DNA of 47,216 nt from the NCBI GenBank assembly GCA_964400685.1, contig CAYNVT010000017.1, positions 1 through 47,216 on the forward strand, given 5' to 3'. The position numbers and the translations under genes are program-made. The number at the start of each line of letters is the position of its first letter. The first letter of the stretch is position 1. The stretch comes from DATCTV01 sp964400685 (GTDB lineage: Bacteria; Desulfobacterota; Desulfomonilia; UBA1062). Below, in pieces: positions 42,419-47,216 of this stretch. The notes under the pieces were generated by a model, which saw nothing but the letters and a program-made list of their open reading frames with translations, was not told the origin of the DNA and searched no databases.

Positions 42419-42900
42419 TGCTTGGTTACCTTTCGATTGGTTCAAACATCGGGAACAGGCGGAAATACCTTGAAGATGCTCTGTCGGAGTTGGAACTCAG
42501 AAAAATCAATATATTGAACAAATCTTCCATATACGAATCTCAGCCGTTTGAAACAGAAGATATTCAGGAGAACTATCTTAATATGGCTGTGATGGCATCA
42601 TTTGATAAGGGGCCATTTGCACTTTTAAAAGACTGCCTAGATATTGAAAATAAGCTGGGGCGTGTAAGACCCTATCCCCATGCACCGAGAACTCTGGATA
42701 TTGACATCCTCATGGTTGAGCATATTTTTATCTGTACGGATATCCTGATACTGCCGCATCCCGGAATTGAAAAACGTGCTTTTGTAATCTGGCCGCTTGG
42801 CGAAATTGCACAGGATTTAATACTGCCGTCAGGCAGAAATACTCTTGAGGTTAGGGAATCTTTAAAGGATAATGAAAAATTGAAAATATGGAAAATATAG
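42418..42900 (+). CDS. folK: HPPK, 6-hydroxymethyl-dihydropterin pyrophosphokinase
   Basis: A 160-residue folate-synthesis kinase. SIGSNIGNRRKYLEDAL opens the protein, and the signature RPYPHAPRTLDIDIL (about 83-97) supplies the Mg-binding Asp residues. The ATG overlaps the FAH stop by one base, and the end overlaps the kinase gene by 13 nt, so the three are tightly linked. Confidence 0.93.
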   Translation: MLGYLSIGSNIGNRRKYLEDALSELELRKINILNKSSIYESQPFETEDIQENYLNMAVMASFDKGPFALLKDCLDIENKLGRVRPYPHAPRTLDIDILMVEHIFICTDILILPHPGIEKRAFVIWPLGEIAQDLILPSGRNTLEVRESLKDNEKLKIWKI

Positions 42901-44402
42901 ATCAAACTTCTGAATCTGAGCAAAAACGAAAGGTCCTTGTCATTGACGACAATCAGATAGTCAATAAGGTTATTGCGGATTATCTGAAAGAATACGGGTT
43001 TATGGTGAGTCAGACATATGACGGTCCGTCAGCTATCGAGATATTCGACAAAGAAAGGCATGATCTTGTTTTTCTTGATTACCGCATGCCGGAAATGGAT
43101 GGCATGGAAGTATTGAAGGAAATAAGAAACCTTGATGCAAATGCATTTGTTATCTTCATGACGGGTGAAGGTTCGGAAGACATTGCAGTAACCGCCATGA
43201 AATCGGGAGCGGTGGATTATCTGACAAAACCCATATCATATACCGACCTTGCCCATCTGGCCGGAAAGTGGATAAAAGAGCATGATCTCCTGCTCGAGAA
43301 TATCAAGCTGAAGGCTGTTTCAGAGGCGCATAAGAATTATATAGTCAGCATTACGGAGACCCTCGGAGAAGCGGTGATTACAACCGACTCTCTCGGCAGT
43401 ATAAACTTCATGAACTCTACTGCCTTAAGGCTCTGGGGAGCAACCGGCAGCCTCAACGGACAAGATATCGGCATTTTATTCCATAACGTTCATCGTGATA
43501 TCTTTGCCGAGCTTAACAGCGCCCTGGATGAAGGAATTGACAAGTATGAAGTTGAGTGCCTGTTTAAAAGGCTTGATGGGTGTACTTTCCCGGGATATAT
43601 GACTGCATCCAGGCTTAATATTGATCCATACCGTGATTATATTGTCGTAGTAGTGAGGGATTTAAGCGATATCGATGAAATGCGCAGACGGATGATCAAT
43701 ACCGAAAAGCTTGCATCTCTCGGCAGAGTCGTTGAAGGGGTCGCTCATGAAATAAGAAACTCACTGACTTCACTGGGCGGTTTCTCAAGGAGGCTGGGTA
43801 AGGTGATTCAGGATTCAGGAGAACCCAAGCTCTATCTTGATTATATCATGGATGACGTCAGGAGGTTGGAGAACGTAATCCAGGAAATTGAAGAATATGT
43901 AAATTATACAAAAATACACAAACCCACATTTGTGCAGATAGACATCAGGGACGTTATCGATGAAGCTCTTCAACAGATTTTTGCCAACGGCGCATTCCCT
44001 GGTATCAGGTATATGGTGAATACCCCTGATGGACTTCCTAATATACAGGCTGACAGGAGTTTCATGATTGAAGCATTCGGCAACCTTATAAAAAATGCCT
44101 GTGAGGCCATGGGGCTCGAGGGGCTGCTTGAAATAAATGTCGGAATTGATCCTGAATACATGGTGGTAGATTTTATCGATACAGGTAAAGGTATTCCACC
44201 GGATGAGATAAAAGAAATCTTCAATCCGTTTTTTACAAGCAAACAGAAGGGTGTCGGAGTGGGTCTGACAAAAGTATATATGATCCTGGAGGAGCATGGC
44301 GGGTATATCACCGTAAAAAGCACTCCCGGAAAAGGCACCAGGATGAGGGTGTATCTGCCCCGGTTCCTGTCCCAGAAAAAGCTTATGGCGCAAAGCTGCT
44401 GA
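42888..44402 (+). CDS. Hybrid protein: receiver - PAS - histidine kinase
   Basis: A 504-residue soluble sensor kinase without membrane segments. The receiver (about 14-130) has Asp20-Asp21, phosphoacceptor Asp64 and Lys114 (LTKP). A PAS domain lies at about 150-260. The HisKA dimerisation helix has the H box GVAHEIRN (His287). The HATPase (about 380-495) shows NLIKNACEAM (N box), DTGKGIPP (G1), FFTSKQKGVGVGL (F/G2). The receiver-first order suggests that it is itself controlled by phosphorylation before passing signal on; no partner regulator is adjacent. It starts inside folK in another frame and lacks a clear ribosome site, consistent with translational coupling. Confidence 0.88.
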   Translation: MENIDQTSESEQKRKVLVIDDNQIVNKVIADYLKEYGFMVSQTYDGPSAIEIFDKERHDLVFLDYRMPEMDGMEVLKEIRNLDANAFVIFMTGEGSEDIAVTAMKSGAVDYLTKPISYTDLAHLAGKWIKEHDLLLENIKLKAVSEAHKNYIVSITETLGEAVITTDSLGSINFMNSTALRLWGATGSLNGQDIGILFHNVHRDIFAELNSALDEGIDKYEVECLFKRLDGCTFPGYMTASRLNIDPYRDYIVVVVRDLSDIDEMRRRMINTEKLASLGRVVEGVAHEIRNSLTSLGGFSRRLGKVIQDSGEPKLYLDYIMDDVRRLENVIQEIEEYVNYTKIHKPTFVQIDIRDVIDEALQQIFANGAFPGIRYMVNTPDGLPNIQADRSFMIEAFGNLIKNACEAMGLEGLLEINVGIDPEYMVVDFIDTGKGIPPDEIKEIFNPFFTSKQKGVGVGLTKVYMILEEHGGYITVKSTPGKGTRMRVYLPRFLSQKKLMAQSC

Positions 44403-44461
44403 TTTGTGGTAATTAATGGATTCTCTTGGATAAACCGATTAGAAACTGTGAGGAGAAAATA

Positions 44462-45085
44462 ATGTTTTCAGCGAGAATGATTAACATGATAAAAATCATG
44501 ATTTTTACGCTGATAACTATTTCTGTCCCCTTTTTCCCTTGCAAAGCGGACATTTATAAACAGGTGCTTCCGGACGGTACATTGTATTTCACCAACTGTC
44601 CTATAGATAAAAGTGAAATGAAGCTTTATTTAAAGGAAAGGCGAAAGGCTAAAACAAAATCATATTCCTACATTAACCGTATACCCCAGTTCAAGCTCAC
44701 AAATAAAAAGTATGACCAGATCATTGAAGAATGTGCAAAACTTCATGGTGTAGATCCGATGCTTATAAAATGCGTTATGGAATGGGAATCAGGATATAAT
44801 CCGATGGCACTTTCATCGAAAGGGGCGATAGGTCTCATGCAGCTTATGCCCGGAACGGCGAATATACTCGGTGTCAATCCATGGGATGAAGAGGAAAACA
44901 TCAGGGGTGGTACAAGATATCTGGCAGATATGCTTAACCGGTATAACTGGGATATCGAAAAGGCGCTTGCCGCATATAATGCAGGCCCCGGGGCAGTGGA
45001 TAAATGGGGCGGAATTCCCCCCTACCAGGAAACCCAGGATTATGTGCGAATTATCAAGGCGAATTACAACGGCAAGGTAAAATAG
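44462..45085 (+). CDS. Lytic transglycosylase (SLT) with N-terminal DUF4124
   Basis: A 207-residue exported muramidase-like protein. The signal peptide ends near PCKA. A short DUF4124 module (DIYKQVLPDGTLYFTNCP, 30-47) precedes the SLT domain (about 82-200) with catalytic Glu109 in MEWESGYNP, GAIGLMQLMPGTA and ALAAYNAGPGAV. It cleaves peptidoglycan glycan strands with 1,6-anhydro product. The start is ATG 44462 behind AGGAG; an upstream in-frame codon at 44426 is only TTG. Its stop lies 2 nt before the phosphatidyltransferase start. Confidence 0.9.
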   Translation: MFSARMINMIKIMIFTLITISVPFFPCKADIYKQVLPDGTLYFTNCPIDKSEMKLYLKERRKAKTKSYSYINRIPQFKLTNKKYDQIIEECAKLHGVDPMLIKCVMEWESGYNPMALSSKGAIGLMQLMPGTANILGVNPWDEEENIRGGTRYLADMLNRYNWDIEKALAAYNAGPGAVDKWGGIPPYQETQDYVRIIKANYNGKVK

Positions 45086-45087
45086 CT

Positions 45088-45621
45088 GTGAATATTGCCA
45101 ATATCCTTACAATGTCCCGTATTGTCATGGTTCCTATTATTGCCGTCCTTATGGTTTATGAGTCATTCTGGGCTTCTATTGCGGCGGCGGCAATTTTCGG
45201 TCTGGGCACCTTTACCGATTTTCTGGATGGGTATCTGGCCAGAAACTACAACATGGAATCAAACCTCGGGAAGCTGCTGGACCCTCTTGCAGATAAACTG
45301 ATGGTATGTACGGTCCTGATATTTCTTATTCCGATGGGAAGAGCCCCTGCCTGGATAGTAGCAGTGATAATAGGCCGGGAGCTTGCCGTAACAGGTATAA
45401 GAGCAATCGCTTCAGAGCAGAATGTAATAATCGCCGCCTCATGGCTTGGAAAATACAAGACAGCCTTTCAGTGCACGGCGATTATCGGGCTTCTAATCCA
45501 CTATACAATACTCGGAATCGATTTTCAGAGAGCCGGCGAATTCTTTTTGCTGGTTGCCTGCTTCTTCACCATATGGAGCGGCTGGGATTATATTTACAGC
45601 CACATCAAGGCTGTCACCTGA
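45088..45621 (+). CDS. pgsA: CDP-alcohol phosphatidyltransferase (PgsA-like)
   Basis: A 177-residue integral membrane enzyme that makes phosphatidylglycerophosphate. The family motif D-G-x2-A-R-x8-G-x3-D-x3-D is perfect (Asp47 to Asp69: FLDGYLAR, then GKLLDPLADK). N-terminal NIANILTMSRIVMVP is typical PgsA. The start is GTG 45088, directly after the transglycosylase stop; an open frame reaching back to 45004 overlaps that gene in another frame and adds unrelated residues. The stop codon abuts the stop of the convergent DUF2892 gene. Confidence 0.93.
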   Translation: MNIANILTMSRIVMVPIIAVLMVYESFWASIAAAAIFGLGTFTDFLDGYLARNYNMESNLGKLLDPLADKLMVCTVLIFLIPMGRAPAWIVAVIIGRELAVTGIRAIASEQNVIIAASWLGKYKTAFQCTAIIGLLIHYTILGIDFQRAGEFFLLVACFFTIWSGWDYIYSHIKAVT

Positions 45622-45837
45622 TCAGTGAGAAGCCTTCTGCTCAGGGGCTGTCGTAATGCCAAGCTGCTCATATAGCGGGCAATAGCCAGACATCACACTT
45701 GAAATCAGGGATGCCCCGCCAAGCACCAGAAGAAGGCCGAGTTTTCCTTTAAGCCAACCTTTTAAAAAAGCAATTGAAGTTAAAAGTACGATCAGAGCCC
45801 TGACAAGCCTGTCGGCTGTACCTACATTTTTATCCAT
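45622..45837 (-). CDS. DUF2892 (YgaP-like) small membrane protein
   Basis: A 71-residue protein with NVGTADRLVRALI at the N-terminus, two membrane segments (GLLLVLGGASLISSVMSG and the one before it) and CPLYEQLGI, the usual DUF2892 pattern including its single Cys. Found fused to rhodanese in YgaP; role unknown. ATG 45837 is preceded by GGAGG at five bases. The in-frame ATG 45849 would place that ribosome site inside the coding part, so I reject it. It converges on pgsA with no base between stop codons. Confidence 0.85.
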   Translation of the reverse strand: MDKNVGTADRLVRALIVLLTSIAFLKGWLKGKLGLLLVLGGASLISSVMSGYCPLYEQLGITTAPEQKASH

Positions 45838-45933
45838 TTCTGCCTCCATAAGGATTTTATTTGCTATTATGTAAATCGAAAGCCAGAAGCAGTTTAACCT
45901 GAAAATATCGTTTCTGGCAATCCCTGAAGCTTA

Positions 45934-45961
45934 TTGACACCCGATAATACTTGTTTATTCT
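45934..45961 (+). promoter_or_regulatory. Sigma-70 type promoter for cutA
   Basis: TTGACA (45934-45939), a 16-nt spacer and TATTCT (45956-45961), 28 nt before the cutA ATG. The -35 box is perfect; the -10 box matches four of six positions. AAGGAG lies further down as ribosome site. Confidence 0.5.
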
Positions 45962-45989
45962 TATCATCAGATAATATGAAGGAGAGAGT

Positions 45990-46307
45990 ATGGAACTGTG
46001 CTTTGTTTATATAACGGCTTCAAATATGGTCGAGGCAGAAATAATAGGATCGATGCTGGTGGAAAAAAGGCTTGCTGCCTGTGTCAATATATTTGAAAAA
46101 ATGACCTCAATCTATCGCTGGGAAGGAAAGGTTCATAAAGAACACGAAACAGTTATTATAGCAAAAACAAGGACCGGACTAATCGATGAATTGACAGCAG
46201 AGGTTAGGGAACTTCACAGTTACATTGTTCCATGTATAGTCAGTATGCCTGTTACAGGAGGTAATCCTGATTTCTTAAGCTGGATTGAAAATGAGACAAA
46301 ACATTAA
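45990..46307 (+). CDS. cutA: CutA1 divalent-cation tolerance protein
   Basis: A 105-residue trimeric PII-like protein. ITASNMVEAEIIGSMLVEKRLAACVNIF, IYRWEGKV and YIVPCIVSMPV are family hallmarks, with the metal-site Cys in LAACVN. It is linked to copper and other divalent-metal tolerance, but its mechanism is unsettled. AAGGAG is found six to seven bases before the ATG. It is convergent with the truncated MltD-like gene. Confidence 0.93.
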   Translation: MELCFVYITASNMVEAEIIGSMLVEKRLAACVNIFEKMTSIYRWEGKVHKEHETVIIAKTRTGLIDELTAEVRELHSYIVPCIVSMPVTGGNPDFLSWIENETKH

Positions 46308-46309
46308 CC

Positions 46310-47216
46310 CTATTTTTTTTCTTTCAGATAGATAGTCAGTTTATCACCAGGATGGATGCTGGATTTGGAATTAAGCTGATTCCACTTCTTGATGTCTTCC
46401 TCTTTAACCTCATACCGTTTTGAAATTTTCCAAATAGTATCACCTTTCTTAACATTGTATCTGAGTAAATGGGGTTTCTTATTGATGGAAGGTAAACTAG
46501 TATATCTGGTCTTCTTTTTATCAATCTCTGCAACTGATTCACTCTCGTCTGCTGCTTCCGGTTGCTGGCTGTCCTTATGAGTTCTGAAATCTTTTGAAGC
46601 AAGGATCTTTTTCTCAGACTGCTTCATATAGAGATCTTCCGGTATTATTAAAACAGTACCTGGGGAAATTTTGTCCTTCTTTTCTATCTTGTTGAAAGCA
46701 AGAATCTTATCGGTTGTAGTGTTATGTCTTTTTGCAATGGAAAAAAGGGTGTCTCCTTTCTGAACGGCGTATGAAGCGTATTGGATGGTCTGGTTCTTAT
46801 CTGATTTAAGTGATGAAGCAACTATTTCACCCGTACCTGCAGGTACTTTCAGCTTATATTCTCTGGCGTTTGGAGGGGTGCATTTTCTTCTAAGCTCAGG
46901 ATTAAGAGATGTGATGGTAGAAACAGGGCTGCCTGTTATTTCTGAAATTTGTTCGAAAGTTGTGTATGAATTGACTGTGACTGTATCGTAGCATACAGGT
47001 TCTGCATCAATGGCCTGGGGGATATTGTATTTTTCCCGGTTTCTGCCTATCTGTACCGCCGCCAGTATTTTAGGGACAAATGCGATTGTCTCATATTTAT
47101 AGATCATGTCAGGGGAGATATCCCAGAATGTTTTTACATCACTGTTTTTTTTCAGTATCCGGTCAATTGCCATTTCGCCGGCATTGTAAGCTGCGCAGGC
47201 AAGCAGCCAGTCATCG
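46310..47216 (-). CDS. MltD-like lytic transglycosylase, C-terminal part with LysM domains, 5' truncated
   Basis: The frame stays open to the window end, so the gene starts outside. The last visible upstream codons read DDWLLACAAYNAGE, the C-terminal motif of the MltD/SLT catalytic domain, followed by FW and a linker. Three LysM-type modules follow in the order of translation: a degenerate one (YTTFEQISEITG to LKVPAG), then VQKGDTLFSIAKRHNTTTDKILAFN and VKKGDTIWKISKRYEVKEEDIKKWN. LysM binds peptidoglycan. An internal ATG at 47173 is not the start. The catalytic Glu lies beyond the window. Confidence 0.85.
   Translation of the reverse strand, partial: DDWLLACAAYNAGEMAIDRILKKNSDVKTFWDISPDMIYKYETIAFVPKILAAVQIGRNREKYNIPQAIDAEPVCYDTVTVNSYTTFEQISEITGSPVSTITSLNPELRRKCTPPNAREYKLKVPAGTGEIVASSLKSDKNQTIQYASYAVQKGDTLFSIAKRHNTTTDKILAFNKIEKKDKISPGTVLIIPEDLYMKQSEKKILASKDFRTHKDSQQPEAADESESVAEIDKKKTRYTSLPSINKKPHLLRYNVKKGDTIWKISKRYEVKEEDIKKWNQLNSKSSIHPGDKLTIYLKEKK

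Noticed and set aside
45004..45087. Longer pgsA N-terminus
   Set aside because: It is out-of-frame translation of the transglycosylase end; the family N-terminus begins at GTG 45088.
1..47216. CRISPR arrays, rRNA or tRNA genes
   Set aside because: No spaced direct repeats, conserved rRNA segments or cloverleaf/T-loop patterns were noticed on reading either strand; a dedicated scan was not possible.

Overview
The window looks like chromosomal DNA from a Gram-negative bacterium, most likely a deltaproteobacterial (Desulfobacterota-type) lineage. The evidence is many lipoproteins with clear lipoboxes, an OmpA-like peptidoglycan-binding protein, an outer-membrane barrel, an LpoB/YcfL/CsgG-like envelope operon, lytic transglycosylases, and an arginine-lysine operon in the order argB-D-F-G-H, lipoprotein, lysA, dapA, dapB. 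I assign lineage from gene content only. A run of 10 N inside a permease gene shows that this is a draft or metagenome assembly.

Layout. 1-2815: the 3' end of a ThDP enzyme, an MFS carrier, and a convergent DRE-TIM aldolase. 2933-9220: an AT-rich four-gene cassette, all on the minus strand and transcribed in the order NurA-like nuclease, HerA-like ATPase, GHKL/Hsp90-like ATPase, large radical SAM protein. 9221-9581: AT-rich non-coding DNA ending in a 126-bp inverted-repeat element. 9582-12119: an endonuclease Q with a beta-clamp peptide, followed by a CNNM/CorC-type membrane protein. 12166-15596: a peptide/nickel-type ABC importer (binding protein and two permeases) without ATPase genes. 15670-19036: a GT-A glycosyltransferase, a lone receiver protein, a PHP phosphoesterase and cysteine synthase. 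19207-21451: a secreted LamG plus thrombospondin-3 protein and an OmpA-like lipoprotein. 21546-23544: hisI-hisG-map. 23698-27136: PilZ protein, moaA, ogt, a MinD-like protein with a degenerate P-loop, and a PaaI thioesterase. 27165-32504: an envelope operon on the minus strand. 32697-45621: a long co-directional run covering arginine and lysine synthesis, a FAH-family enzyme, folK, a hybrid kinase, a lytic transglycosylase and a CDP-alcohol phosphatidyltransferase. 45622-47216: a DUF2892 protein, cutA and a truncated MltD-like gene.

The exciting part is 2933-9220. HerA-NurA is a DNA-end-processing helicase-nuclease pair that also occurs in anti-phage systems. Here it is tightly coupled (gaps of 17 and 14 nt, then an ATGA overlap) to a GHKL ATPase and to a radical SAM enzyme with an unusual inserted region. 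Base composition differs sharply from the flanks. I infer a mobile defence or DNA/RNA-modification-restriction system. I do not recognise this exact four-gene combination as a named system, but I could not search for it. The rest of the window is mainly housekeeping, with several smaller oddities recorded as findings.
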